From: Planococcus shenhongbingii
GTDB lineage: Bacteria; Bacillota; Bacilli; Bacillales_A; Planococcaceae
Reading direction: 5' to 3'
Assembly (NCBI RefSeq): GCF_030413635.1
Contig: NZ_CP129235.1
Coordinates: 620,001-684,000 of the forward strand
Length of the DNA: 64,000 nucleotides
Below, piece after piece: positions 33,019 to 41,678 of the stretch (its first letter is position 1; every line of letters begins with the position of its first letter). A program made the position numbers and the translations under genes. The notes beneath the pieces are model-generated. The model made no database searches. It worked only from the letters and a program-made list of their open reading frames with translations, and was not told where the DNA came from.

Positions 33019-35559
33019 ATGGGAAGCCATAAACGCAATCTGCCTATTCAAACGATTATCAATGCGAGTCACGAAATCATTGTCCTAAAGGATTCGGAAA
33101 GCCGGTGGATGGAAGTTAGTGCGGGAACGTTAGAGGTTTTTGGTATAGATAGAGATGAGATAATTGGCAAGACGGATAAAGAAATAGAGGGCATCTATCC
33201 ATATTTCAAAGAACATTTATCTCGCTTTTTCGAATCCGACCGGCGCTCTTGGCAGTCAGGAACACAGATTCAGACTGCTGAAACCATCACAATTGACGGA
33301 ATAGAACGCATTTACGACGTAGTCAAAATACCGATTTACAATTCAGAAGGTTCTCCCGACGCACTTGTTGTCATGGGCAGAGATGTTACGGGAATACTGG
33401 AACATGAACAGATGTATAGATCGTTATTTCGCGACCATCCGGATGGAATATATTCTCTGGATAAAGAGGATAACATTCTGGACGTTAATAAAGAATCCGA
33501 AATAATCAGCGGCTATAGCAGAGAAGAACTAATTGGCATGAACTTTCGTTCAGTGCTTGCTCCAGAATCGCTTGATGAAGCCGGTAGGCACTTTGAAAAA
33601 GTATTACAAGGGACATCCCAGTGGTATGAATCTAAACTGCGCTGCAAAGACGGGAAAACCCGGGATGTGCAAATCACCACGCTTCCTACGAAATTGAATG
33701 GGAAAATTATCGGCATCCATGGCATGGTGAAAGATGTGACAGAAAAAAACCAGCTAGAACAACTAAAAAACGAGCAAACTGTCATTTTAGCCAAGATTGC
33801 AGTAGGAGATCCGCTGGAAGAAATCATGCGTTACATCATCGAAACGGTGGAGAAAATATCCAAAGGTATTTGTTCCGTCATGTTTTATGAAAAGGAACAC
33901 AACTGGCTGCGTTTTGTCTACGGGCCAAAATTGCCCGAACAATTTATCAAGGTGATCGATAAATTTCCGGTGGGCAAACATCTCGCTTCGTGCGGCCATG
34001 CATCCTATACCAAAAAAGTTGCAATTGTAACAGACATTGAGAAGGCTGCTTCCTGGTCCCCATGGCGACAGGAAACTCTTCGCCACGGGTTCCGTGCCTG
34101 TTGGTCGATGCCCATCCTCTCCACGAATGATGCATTGCTCGGGACCTTCGGTGTTTATTATCCCGAAGTTCGGCAACCATTAGAGATTGAGATTGATATG
34201 CTGAGAACGTTCAGTTATCTGTCTGGACTTGCGATTGAGCGCAGCCGGCATGAAGAGGAAATTCAATTTTTGGCTAAACATGATGCACTGACCAATTTGC
34301 CGAACCTGCGTTATTTTAAAGAAGTGTTTTCAGATAAGATTCGGCAAACTGAGGACTTGGCGGTCATGTTTATAGATCTTGACCAGTTTAAATCGCTGAA
34401 TGATACATTCGGCCATATCTTTGGAGATATGCTGCTTCAGGAAATTGCCAAAAGAATCGAAAAGGTGATTGGTAAAGAGAATTTTATTGCTCGAATGGGT
34501 GGGGATGAGTTTATCTTGCTGCTCCAAGAGGTCACTGATGAGCAAAAGATGCGCCTTGTCGCTGATCAGATTTTGAAAGAAACAGAAAAACCGCTGATGA
34601 TTGAAGGACAAGAGTTTCATGTAACCGCAAGCATTGGCGTCAGCCTGTTCGGCAAGCACGGGAAAACAATCGGCGAACTGATGAAAAACGCAGATGTGGC
34701 TATGTACAAAGCCAAAGAAACAGGCGGAAACGCCGGCAAAGTATATGAGGCCACTATGGATGACAAAGCGTATGAACTATATATGTTAAGAGGCGAATTC
34801 CGCAAAGCACTGGAACTGCAGCAGTTCGAGCTTCATTACCAGCCGAAAATCAACTTGAAGAAAAAGCGCATCACTGGAATGGAAGCACTAGTCCGCTGGA
34901 ACCATCCGGAGAAAGGAAGCATCAGCCCAGCAACTTTTATCCCTCTGGCAGAAGAAAGCGGGTTTATCCTGGAATTAGGCGCTTGGGTATTGCGGAATGC
35001 TTGCCGGCAAGTGAAGGAATGGAGAGAGGCAGAAGGGCCTGATATCCGGGTAGCGGTCAATGTTTCTGTCAAACAGTTCATCAAACAAGACGTGGCGGCT
35101 CTTGTCCAATTGATATTGCAGGAACTGGAGCTGCCGCCGGATTGTCTGGAAATTGAAATTACAGAAAGCGTGCTGAGCAGCCATGAATCCGTGATCCAGG
35201 AAGCGGTGGAGAGCTTGCAGAAGCTCGGCGTGAAGGTGTCGATTGATGACTTTGGCACCGGCTATGCTTCATTGACTTACTTAAAGCAATTTCGTGCAGA
35301 CGCCATTAAAATTGATCAATCGTTCATCCGGCATCTTCCACAGAACCAGGACGATGCGGCCATCGTATCGGCTGTTATCACATTAGCGAAAGCGCTGGAT
35401 ATATGCATTGTCGCGGAAGGCGTTGAAACAAAAGAGCAAGTAGACTTCCTGGTTGAAAAAGAATGCACCGAAGTTCAGGGGTATTATTTCAGCAAGCCTC
35501 TTCAGGCAGACAAAATGCATGAGCTTTTAAAGCAGCAATTTGCTTCTGAAAATAAATAA
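33019..35559 (+). CDS. PAS-PAS-GAF-GGDEF-EAL cyclic-di-GMP enzyme
   Basis: 846-aa cytosolic protein. Order: PAS 1 (about 8-125, IINASHEIIVLKDSESRW), PAS 2 (about 135-250, YRSLFRDHPDGIYSLD), GAF (about 260-405), GGDEF (about 415-580) and EAL (about 590-840). The motifs G494-GDEF and E622-A-L plus DDFGTGYASL are intact, so both activities are possible. Its catalytic half is laid out like the 27498 protein but the sensory half differs. The ribosome site is weak (AAGCGAGTTG), and the start is set mainly by homology of the first PAS. A terminator follows directly. Confidence 0.92.
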   Translation: MGSHKRNLPIQTIINASHEIIVLKDSESRWMEVSAGTLEVFGIDRDEIIGKTDKEIEGIYPYFKEHLSRFFESDRRSWQSGTQIQTAETITIDGIERIYDVVKIPIYNSEGSPDALVVMGRDVTGILEHEQMYRSLFRDHPDGIYSLDKEDNILDVNKESEIISGYSREELIGMNFRSVLAPESLDEAGRHFEKVLQGTSQWYESKLRCKDGKTRDVQITTLPTKLNGKIIGIHGMVKDVTEKNQLEQLKNEQTVILAKIAVGDPLEEIMRYIIETVEKISKGICSVMFYEKEHNWLRFVYGPKLPEQFIKVIDKFPVGKHLASCGHASYTKKVAIVTDIEKAASWSPWRQETLRHGFRACWSMPILSTNDALLGTFGVYYPEVRQPLEIEIDMLRTFSYLSGLAIERSRHEEEIQFLAKHDALTNLPNLRYFKEVFSDKIRQTEDLAVMFIDLDQFKSLNDTFGHIFGDMLLQEIAKRIEKVIGKENFIARMGGDEFILLLQEVTDEQKMRLVADQILKETEKPLMIEGQEFHVTASIGVSLFGKHGKTIGELMKNADVAMYKAKETGGNAGKVYEATMDDKAYELYMLRGEFRKALELQQFELHYQPKINLKKKRITGMEALVRWNHPEKGSISPATFIPLAEESGFILELGAWVLRNACRQVKEWREAEGPDIRVAVNVSVKQFIKQDVAALVQLILQELELPPDCLEIEITESVLSSHESVIQEAVESLQKLGVKVSIDDFGTGYASLTYLKQFRADAIKIDQSFIRHLPQNQDDAAIVSAVITLAKALDICIVAEGVETKEQVDFLVEKECTEVQGYYFSKPLQADKMHELLKQQFASENK

Positions 35560-35560
35560 A

Positions 35561-35594
35561 AGCAGAACATTCCTGGAGGATGTTCTGCTTTTTC
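35561..35594 (+). terminator. terminator after the second GGDEF-EAL gene
   Basis: AGCAGAACAT (35561-35570) pairs with ATGTTCTGCT (35580-35589), then TTTTT. Confidence 0.88.
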
Positions 35595-35668
35595 CTATGC
35601 CATTTATGGTTTGGCTGTAGCATTGATTAAGGAATCGAAAAAAGAGCCGCTGTAAAGGAATGTGCTGA

Positions 35669-35746
35669 TAAGGCGTTTAAGACCATGACGCCTTATCGGT
35701 GTTAAACGGGACTTTAATCGGTGTTTCTGGAGGTACAATCGGTGTT
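35669..35746. repeat. hairpin plus phased array of ATCGGTGTT
   Basis: ATAAGGCG (near 35669) pairs with CGCCTTAT (near 35690). Directly after it the core ATCGGTGTT starts at 35695, 35717 and 35738 (periods 22 and 21), and a variant ATCGGCATT lies at 35820. A GTG in this stretch opens a frame into the downstream gene, but the ribosome site of that gene is at 35858-35864. Confidence 0.75.
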
Positions 35747-35872
35747 CCTCCAAACAGCAGCTCCTTTAAACAAAGGCCGCTTTTGGCCTCGGCAATTTTT
35801 CGCTGTTGTTGGCATTTACATCGGCATTTTACCATTCAAACAGGGTATAAAAACCGAAAGGAGTGCATGCAG

Positions 35873-36319
35873 ATGGCATTTGATTACGATTTAGACTACG
35901 AAAATTTGGATCTCCGGGAGCATCCGGAACTATACCGTGTCGGCAAAGGAGAGCAAGGCGTGCTGTTGGTAGAGCCGTATAAAAGTGAGATTTTGCCGCA
36001 TTGGCGTTTTAAGACGCCGGAAATCGCCCGGGAATCATGCGACAAGATTTATGAGATGTTCGAGGAATACCGCAAGCAGGATGATTTTGTCGGGATGGAC
36101 ATGGCGCGGAAATTTATCCAGATGGGCTACACGCGCGCCCGGCGCTATACCAATTATAAAGGCGGCCGAAAATACAACGAAGACAGGACAATCAAGGAGC
36201 GGCAAATCGATCCGGTCAAAGCTGAGTCTGCTGCCATTTTCAAAAAGAAATGGGATGAAATCAGGGAAGATGAAGATTATTTGAAGCGTAAAAAAGAGCA
36301 TCAGAAAAAGTATGGCTAA
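35873..36319 (+). CDS. DUF4385 domain-containing protein
   Basis: 148-aa protein starting MAFDYDLDYENLDLREHPEL. Length and blocks such as YRVGKGEQGVLLVEPYKSE, LPHWRFKTP, MDMARKFIQMGYTRARRY and NYKGGRKY fit the DUF4385 group, for which no function is known. The C-terminus is a charged helix (DEDYLKRKKEHQKKYG). The ATG at 35873 is fixed by GAAAGGAG; the longer frame from 35699 runs through the repeat array and is not believed. Confidence 0.85.
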   Translation: MAFDYDLDYENLDLREHPELYRVGKGEQGVLLVEPYKSEILPHWRFKTPEIARESCDKIYEMFEEYRKQDDFVGMDMARKFIQMGYTRARRYTNYKGGRKYNEDRTIKERQIDPVKAESAAIFKKKWDEIREDEDYLKRKKEHQKKYG

Positions 36320-36424
36320 TAGGTTGCTTTGCATAAAATCTATGCACCCTTCAAGCTGTTCCCTTCGTCATGTACAATAAGAAATGACTGGGAATTTAGA
36401 ACTGAACAGAAATGAGGGAATGGC

Positions 36425-37312
36425 TTGAAAAAGAAAGTTGTGATTGCTGGCGGAACGGGTTTTATCGGCCAATATTTAGAGAAACAATTTAAAGAACAAG
36501 GCTATGAAGTTCATATCATCTCTCGCCAATCCAACCAGATTTTATGGAATGACCATAGGGGCATCGTGGCAGCGCTGGAAGGGGCAGAACTGGTCGTCAA
36601 TCTCGCGGGAAAATCGGTCAATTGCCGCTACAACGCCAAAAACAAAAAAGAAATATTGGAATCCCGGACAAAAACGACACAGCTTCTTGGCAACGCGGTG
36701 GCAGCTTGTGAAAATCCGCCGCCGCTTTGGATCAATGCGAGCACGGCGACAATTTACCGGCATGCGGAAGACCGGCCGATGACGGAAGAAAAAGGGGAGT
36801 TTGGCAGCGGATTTTCCGTTGAAGTTGGCCAGGCCTGGGAACAGGAATTTTTCGCTTTCCAGCTCCCTAAGACTCGTCAAGCGGCGCTCCGCATGGCAAT
36901 CGTACTTGGTGAAGGCGGCGTCATGGAACCGTATAAAAACATGGTGCGTTTTGGCCTTGGCGGCAAACAAGGAAAAGGCAAGCAAATGTTCAGCTGGATC
37001 CATGTCGAAGATGTCTTCCGCATCATCTTATTTTTGCTGGACCATAAAGATTTAAGTGGAATCATTAACGCTTCTGCTCCAAACCCTGTCATCAACCGCG
37101 AGCTGATGGAATCGATGCGCAAGGCGATGAACCGGAAACTCGGGCTGCCGGCAGCCAAATGGATGCTCGAAATGGGGGCTGTGGCGCTGGGCACTGAAAC
37201 CGAGTTGATCTTGAAAAGCCGCTGGGTCCTTCCGGAACGGCTGGAACGTGCAGGATTCGAGTTTAAATACGAAACGCTCGATCAGGCATTGGGCCAAATT
37301 TTGAAAAAGTAA
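36425..37312 (+). CDS. TIGR01777-family NAD-dependent epimerase-like protein
   Basis: 295-aa extended-SDR protein of the YfhF/SulA (TIGR01777) group. N-terminal nucleotide motif GGTGFIG (about 10-16), NLAGKSVNCRYN near 61-72, RTKTTQLLG, STATIYRHAEDRPMTE in place of a canonical Tyr-x3-Lys, and the family C-terminal ELILKSRWVLPERLERAGFEF. The family has no settled reaction. Start is TTG at 36425 (GAGGG upstream; the product then starts MKKKVVIAGG). Confidence 0.88.
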   Translation: MKKKVVIAGGTGFIGQYLEKQFKEQGYEVHIISRQSNQILWNDHRGIVAALEGAELVVNLAGKSVNCRYNAKNKKEILESRTKTTQLLGNAVAACENPPPLWINASTATIYRHAEDRPMTEEKGEFGSGFSVEVGQAWEQEFFAFQLPKTRQAALRMAIVLGEGGVMEPYKNMVRFGLGGKQGKGKQMFSWIHVEDVFRIILFLLDHKDLSGIINASAPNPVINRELMESMRKAMNRKLGLPAAKWMLEMGAVALGTETELILKSRWVLPERLERAGFEFKYETLDQALGQILKK

Positions 37313-37468
37313 GACGGGGACAGAAAACACATGAGGTATTTACTTTGCTGTTTCTCCTTGTATAGTTGAATGCTGAAACAGAGTTCCAATCGTTGGATTT
37401 TGGTCCAGTAAAGTCATGCGGTGATAAGAAAAAGCATTTGCATGATCCAAGATGCTTTCGACAAAAAT

Positions 37469-37502
37469 GAGCCTATTATCCATCGCGGATAATAGGCTTG
37501 TT
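37469..37502. terminator. terminator between convergent genes
   Basis: GCCTATTATCC (37471-37481) pairs with GGATAATAGGC (37487-37497), followed by TTGTTTG on + and preceded by A-rich sequence usable on the minus strand. Confidence 0.75.
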
Positions 37503-37522
37503 TGTATTCAGGAGTCCATTCT

Positions 37523-37987
37523 TCAAGTCAGCTTGAGTTTAAACCCTTCATGCGTCGCTTCAAAGCCGAGCTGTCCATAAAACCGCAAAGCGTCTTCACG
37601 CTGCTTGTCCGAAGTCAATTGAACCAAATGGCAGCCGCGCTCTTTTGCCCGTTCGACTGCATACAAAATCATCTGGCTGCCAAGCCCTCGTCCTCGAACG
37701 GACGATGCTGTCCGGACGCCTTCGATAGTAGCCCGCCAGCCTCCTTGTCGCACAATATAAGGAAGGAATGTAATTTGCTGCACACCGACCACATCACCAT
37801 CGAGGCAAGCGACGACCAGTTCGTTGTTCGGGTCAGCCGCAATGGCATTGAATGCCTGAACATAAAAGTCAGGGAGCGGCTGCTCATAGCGTTCACGCTG
37901 GCTCCCTAATACATCATCCGCAAGCATCTCCACAATGCGGTCCAAATCCTGTCGTGTGGCTTGCCTGAATTCAACTGCTTGATCCAT
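37523..37987 (-). CDS. GNAT family N-acetyltransferase
   Basis: 154-aa acetyltransferase. The acetyl-CoA loop is VRGRGLGSQMI (about 94-104, pattern R-x-x-G-x-G/A). Strand 4 is ATIEGVRTASS, and the C-terminal REDALRFYGQLGFEATHEG is typical of single-domain GNATs. The substrate is unknown. ATG follows AAGGAGGTGCGCTT. It stands alone, convergent with the TIGR01777-family gene. Confidence 0.9.
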   Translation of the reverse strand: MDQAVEFRQATRQDLDRIVEMLADDVLGSQRERYEQPLPDFYVQAFNAIAADPNNELVVACLDGDVVGVQQITFLPYIVRQGGWRATIEGVRTASSVRGRGLGSQMILYAVERAKERGCHLVQLTSDKQREDALRFYGQLGFEATHEGFKLKLT

Positions 37988-38056
37988 AAGCGCACCTCCT
38001 TGTTTTCTTCATCGTAACTTAAAAGCGAAGATAAGTTAATTCGAATTTAAAGATGA

Positions 38057-38866
38057 TTATTTATAAGTATCCCTTATGGCCACAGGCAGAGAAGTGGGTT
38101 CTTTTTCTTGGTATTTCATTGAACTTTTCACCCGCTTTAATTGCGCCACAATGATGACTGAGATAATGACCAATAAAAACCAGGAACTGATTTTTCCGAT
38201 ATGGACAAGCGACCAGGCAACTTGCTGATCGGGATACTGCCAAGCGCCCAGAAAAGTTGTGATATTTTCCGCAATCCAGATAAAAAAACCAATCAGCAGA
38301 AACGACAAGATCAACGGCATTTTATAGATGCGGCTGTTCACTTGGAAGGTCACAAACGTCCGGAAGAAAATCATGAACAGCAGCACTTTCAAAATCCAGC
38401 GAATATCGTAAGTGAAATGATGCGTGAAAAAGTTGGCGTAAATGAGGAATGAAATCGCGATAGTAAAAAAGGGCTTTGGCCATTCGTAAATTTTTAAATC
38501 CATGCGTCTCCAAGCTTGGCAAATATAGCTGGCAACACTGGCGTACATAAAGCCGCTGTAAAGTGGAACCCCGAAAAACTTCGAGTTCGCCGGCTCCGGA
38601 TAAGCCCACGAACCCATATGCACTTTGTACAGTTCGAGAGCAAGGCCGATCACATGGAAAATACAAATCACTTTCAATTCATCAAAGGTTTCCAGTTTCG
38701 AAGCCAGCATGACAAATTGTGCGGCAATGCAAACGAGCAGAATAAAATCGTAGCAAGGCAAAAACGGAATTTCCACAAACTTTGAAAACGCCAGTGCAGC
38801 AAAAATAATAGCCGGGAAAATACAGGACAGAGCCTGAAGATAACCGAAGCGTAAAAAGTTTTTCAT
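38057..38866 (-). CDS. DUF817 family integral membrane protein
   Basis: 269-aa protein with about eight hydrophobic helices. Family-like blocks are FHVIGLALELYKVHMGSWAY, PLYSGFMYASVASYICQAWRRMDL, ANFFTHHFTYDIRW and WIAENITTFLGAWQYPDQ. The conserved His, Trp and Tyr residues in loops suggest a binding or catalytic site, but no function is known for the family. ATG with a GGAGG-type site (ACGGAGGTCTTTC) upstream. Monocistronic by appearance. Confidence 0.83.
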   Translation of the reverse strand: MKNFLRFGYLQALSCIFPAIIFAALAFSKFVEIPFLPCYDFILLVCIAAQFVMLASKLETFDELKVICIFHVIGLALELYKVHMGSWAYPEPANSKFFGVPLYSGFMYASVASYICQAWRRMDLKIYEWPKPFFTIAISFLIYANFFTHHFTYDIRWILKVLLFMIFFRTFVTFQVNSRIYKMPLILSFLLIGFFIWIAENITTFLGAWQYPDQQVAWSLVHIGKISSWFLLVIISVIIVAQLKRVKSSMKYQEKEPTSLPVAIRDTYK

Positions 38867-39036
38867 GAAAGACCTCCGTTTTAGGAGAATATATTTTAAG
38901 CTAAGACGAAAAAGGTTTTAGGAAAGTTTCTGTGATTTTGAAAAAGTAAACTAGACGCCGGCAAAGCGGGTATAGAATAAAAAGACACAGCATGAAAAAC
39001 CTGCGAAATCTTTAATTCACTGAAGGAGGAAAAGAA

Positions 39037-39813
39037 ATGCCGGAATTCATATCAAACGGAGTTCGCTTGTATTATGAAGAAGCAGGGGAAGGGATGCCAG
39101 TGATTCTGCTGCATGGCCTGGGTTCGAGCCACGCCATGTTCAGGCAGGAAATGGATTTTTTGAAAAATGAATACCGGGTCATCGCTATTGACTGCCGGGG
39201 ACATGGAAAATCAGACAAACCGGTGAAATTTACGCTGAACGACCATATTGAAGATGTCATTGCGTTACTTGATCATTTGGGCATTAAAAAAGCGCATATT
39301 ATTGGCGTGTCCATGGGAAGCTATATCGCGCAAGGCGTTGTGCTGGCGCATCCAGACCGTGTGGAAAAGCTGGTATTAGTGGTATCGAAAGCCCACGGAA
39401 AAACGTCTTCCACCCAAGAATTACTGACCCGCTATGCCGATGAGCTGGAAGGAATCGAAGAACAAAAACAAATGGAATACTTGTCGAAATACGTCTTCCA
39501 TAACTTGCCCGCCATTCAGAAATGGCAGGAAGAAATGGCGCAAATCGAACCTGAATTATCCCTTACGGAAATGGCCGCTGCCAATAAGGCATTGGAAGGA
39601 TTTGATTTTCGTTCAGCGCTGCCGACTGTCACAGCCCAAACGCTGATCATCAGCGGCTCTTACGATGGATTGAATCCTCCAGTGAGGGGACAAGAACTGG
39701 CATCACTCATTCAGAATTCCACATTTGTCGAATTTGAGCAGTCAGGACATGCACCGAACGTAGAAGAACCGGAAAAAATTATAACGACCGTGTCAGCTTT
39801 TTTAAAGAAATAG
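39037..39813 (+). CDS. alpha/beta hydrolase
   Basis: 258-aa soluble alpha/beta-fold hydrolase. Oxyanion strand VILLHGLGSSHAMF (about 22-35), nucleophile Ser in GVSMGSY (about 89-95), an acid after the SGSYDG strand (about 206-211) and His in SGHAPNVEEPE (about 241). It resembles 3-oxoadipate enol-lactonase-like and esterase members; the substrate is unknown. ATG follows GAAGGAGG. A terminator follows the stop. Confidence 0.9.
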   Translation: MPEFISNGVRLYYEEAGEGMPVILLHGLGSSHAMFRQEMDFLKNEYRVIAIDCRGHGKSDKPVKFTLNDHIEDVIALLDHLGIKKAHIIGVSMGSYIAQGVVLAHPDRVEKLVLVVSKAHGKTSSTQELLTRYADELEGIEEQKQMEYLSKYVFHNLPAIQKWQEEMAQIEPELSLTEMAAANKALEGFDFRSALPTVTAQTLIISGSYDGLNPPVRGQELASLIQNSTFVEFEQSGHAPNVEEPEKIITTVSAFLKK

Positions 39814-39818
39814 TGCGA

Positions 39819-39850
39819 AAAAGCAGCTGATTTCTGGCTGCTTCTTTTTT
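39819..39850 (+). terminator. terminator after the hydrolase
   Basis: AAGCAGC (39821-39827) pairs with GCTGCTT around a nine-base loop, followed by CTTTTTT. Confidence 0.8.
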
Positions 39851-39912
39851 AGTTAGACAAAGGAATTAAGAACCAAAAGACGAATTAAGTAAAATGAGCT
39901 GCGTAAAGAAGA

Positions 39913-40431
39913 GTGGAGAGGAGAACTGAAGCCGACGTGACTGGTTTTAAATTCAAAACGACTGAAGAGCATTTTAATTTGTTCGACTTCCATGATTGCC
40001 ATATAAAACGCATTGAAGAAGAAAACGGGAATATTGTGCTTGAATTTGCATACGTCTATATTTCCGAACAGCACCCGCTCAATCCATATCCGGTCGCGAA
40101 ATCAACAGGTCCATGCAAAGCCACTTTTACCGATGTTTCCACCCATCAGGCGATTCTCTATATTGAAGCTCAGCCAGCAGCCATTTATATAGAAGGCAAA
40201 GAAACCGAATTTGAAGAAGTGCCCGTTTCCCTTATTGATTTGGCTCAAATGGAAATAGTTAAATCTGCAAAAAAAGCAAATGAAAAAGGATTTATTTTTG
40301 ATTTTTTTGGAATCGATTGGAAGACCTCAGAATTTTGTGGACTGGCCATTAAGGCTGAAGGGTTTATCCTTGAATGGGGTGAGTTCGAAGAAGATGCCTG
40401 GTATGTAAATTGGGATAGCGGTGAAAAGTAA
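39913..40431 (+). CDS. hypothetical protein, family not recognised
   Basis: 172-aa soluble protein, mostly beta-strand in pattern, with HFNLFDFHDCHIKRIEEENG near the N-terminus, LEFAYVYISEQHPLNPYP, and a C-terminal EWGEFEEDAWYVNWDSGEK. The fold looks like those of small cytosolic proteins near immunity loci, but I cannot match it. The start is uncertain: GTG at 39913 sits on the AGAGGAG, and GTG at 39937 lies rather far from it. The CPBP gene begins 20 bases after the stop. Confidence 0.65.
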   Translation: MERRTEADVTGFKFKTTEEHFNLFDFHDCHIKRIEEENGNIVLEFAYVYISEQHPLNPYPVAKSTGPCKATFTDVSTHQAILYIEAQPAAIYIEGKETEFEEVPVSLIDLAQMEIVKSAKKANEKGFIFDFFGIDWKTSEFCGLAIKAEGFILEWGEFEEDAWYVNWDSGEK

Positions 40432-40497
40432 AGCTCAGAAGAAGGTGAAATATGGATCAACTTTTAGGCTACATTAATTGGGTGATACCGAGTTTTT

Positions 40498-41190
40498 TTG
40501 CTTCTGGTTGTGTTGTATCTGCTTGTTCCCAAGAAACCCATTGAAATCAAAATCATGGTTTTAATCTTAGGATTTATTTTAGTTAGAGACAATATGTCGA
40601 CTTTCAAGTTTTGGGAGTTTGGCTTAATACATAATCTACCGTGGATGCGGTTTACTGAAAATGGAATGGTGCTAATAACTTTAGGATTGATGTCATTGAT
40701 TTTGACCGGGGGCATTGTCTTTCTGCAAAAAGATAGGCAAAAGCTGCTTTTCTGGATTAGTGATCAAAAACTGAAATCCTATTTAGTCGGAGTGGCAGGC
40801 GCCGCAATAGTGGTGCTTCCTTTTTGGCTGATTTATCTGGGGATGCCGCTGGAAGAAAGAGGGGGTTCTTTTCCAAAGGTGATTTTGCCGTTCTTATTGT
40901 TTTTTGCGTTATCGGGTAATTTGATGGAAGAAGTGTTGTTCCGCGGGTATTTGCAGGGATATTTTGAAACAGTCACCAGTTCTATCCGTGCAGCATTTTT
41001 AGCGGCTCTCTTTTTTTACGCAGGGCATATTTTTCTGGCCACGACAGTGACAGGCCTAGGATTGCCCCTTCTTTTGTTCACTCTTTATGAAGGGATCATC
41101 TGCAGTTTCGTTCAGAGGAAGCATGGAATTCTGCCTTCGACGCTGACTCATGGTTTGGCGATTTTCTTATTATCGGCAGCTCTTTTTTAA
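40498..41190 (+). CDS. CPBP-family intramembrane protease with frameshifted N-terminus
   Basis: 230 aa in this frame, about seven hydrophobic helices, with the CPBP/Abi motif MEEVLFRGYLQGYF (Glu-Glu and Arg) and the following YAGHIFL and THGLA His motifs. Members are glutamate intramembrane proteases (Rce1 type), used for peptide maturation or immunity. There is no ribosome site at the in-frame TTG 40498. An ATG at 40452 with AGAAGGTGA starts MDQLLGYINWVIPSFF in another frame; removing one T from the seven-T run 40493-40499 joins the two into a normal protein. So the gene is probably disrupted, slippage-dependent or carries a sequencing error. Confidence 0.75.
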   Translation: MLLVVLYLLVPKKPIEIKIMVLILGFILVRDNMSTFKFWEFGLIHNLPWMRFTENGMVLITLGLMSLILTGGIVFLQKDRQKLLFWISDQKLKSYLVGVAGAAIVVLPFWLIYLGMPLEERGGSFPKVILPFLLFFALSGNLMEEVLFRGYLQGYFETVTSSIRAAFLAALFFYAGHIFLATTVTGLGLPLLLFTLYEGIICSFVQRKHGILPSTLTHGLAIFLLSAALF

Positions 41191-41268
41191 ATTAACATTC
41201 AGGTGGAACAAAATACCCGCCGATCGAAATAGATTGACACCCGGCTCAATATGCTTTACTGTTAGAAA

Positions 41269-41389
41269 CGCGATGAGCTCGTTTGCGTAAGACGGACCAG
41301 CAATCCTTTATTGGAACACGTTGTGGAACGTGGCTTGGACGCCGCAAATTTTCGAGACCACCTTGCCTTTGGGCAAGGTGGTTTTTTAT
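41269..41389 (+). ncRNA. candidate small structured RNA
   Basis: A good promoter (TTGACA 41234-41239, 17 bases, TACTGT 41257-41262) is followed by about 120 bases without an ORF and then a strong terminator. Predicted folding by eye: outer pairing TTTGCG with CGCAAA, inside it hairpins CAAT-ccttt-ATTG and CACGTT-gtgg-AACGTG, then terminator ACCACCTTGCC (41357-41367) / GGCAAGGTGGT with six T residues. The next gene downstream is on the other strand, so this is not a leader. No known family is recognised. Confidence 0.5.
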
Positions 41390-41400
41390 TTATATAGAAG

Positions 41401-41438
41401 AAAACGGAGCAGCCTCATTAAAAGGGCTGCTCCGTTTT
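41401..41438 (+). terminator. second terminator downstream of the candidate RNA
   Basis: AAAACGGAGCAGCC pairs with GGGCTGCTCCGTTTT across a nine-base loop, then T residues. The A-rich left flank allows use on the minus strand. Confidence 0.8.
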
Positions 41439-41497
41439 TAATTCAGTTGTAACAAGAAATCTTGACTACATAAGTTGAACTAAAGTATGTTCCTTAA

Positions 41498-41612
41498 ATA
41501 TATCGCTTCGGACGCTTCGGGCAGAGCTCCCGCAATGAGCCGAGAAGGACACTCGTCTCATCGCTCCGCTTCGCCCCTGGACGCGCCGGCGCTGGAGAAG
41601 CTTTCTGTAAAA
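41498..41612 (+). repeat. interspersed repeat R1, copy 2
   Basis: Aligns in the same orientation with 3198-3312. Shared: TCGCTTCGG, GCTTCGGGCA-like, AATGAGCCGAGAAG, CACTCGTCTCAT, CTGGACG and GCGCTGGAGAAGCTTT. It lies downstream of the candidate small RNA and 230 bases from the S9 peptidase stop. Confidence 0.7.
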
Positions 41613-41678
41613 ATATATTCATATAGATAGCCTTTTGATGACTGCTCACTTAGATATGGAGCAAACCAGCGGAGACGT

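Noticed and set aside
35699..35872. N-terminal extension of the DUF4385 protein
   Set aside because: It runs through array III and lacks a ribosome site; ATG 35873 has one and matches the family start.
37502..37909. Plus-strand ORF opposite the GNAT gene
   Set aside because: Antisense shadow of a gene with clear acetyltransferase motifs.
38951..38973. Possible sigma-B promoter (GGGTAT) before the alpha/beta hydrolase
   Set aside because: The -10 is good but no acceptable GTTTAA-like -35 lies at the right distance; the same GCGGGTATAG string occurs near 49505 without context.
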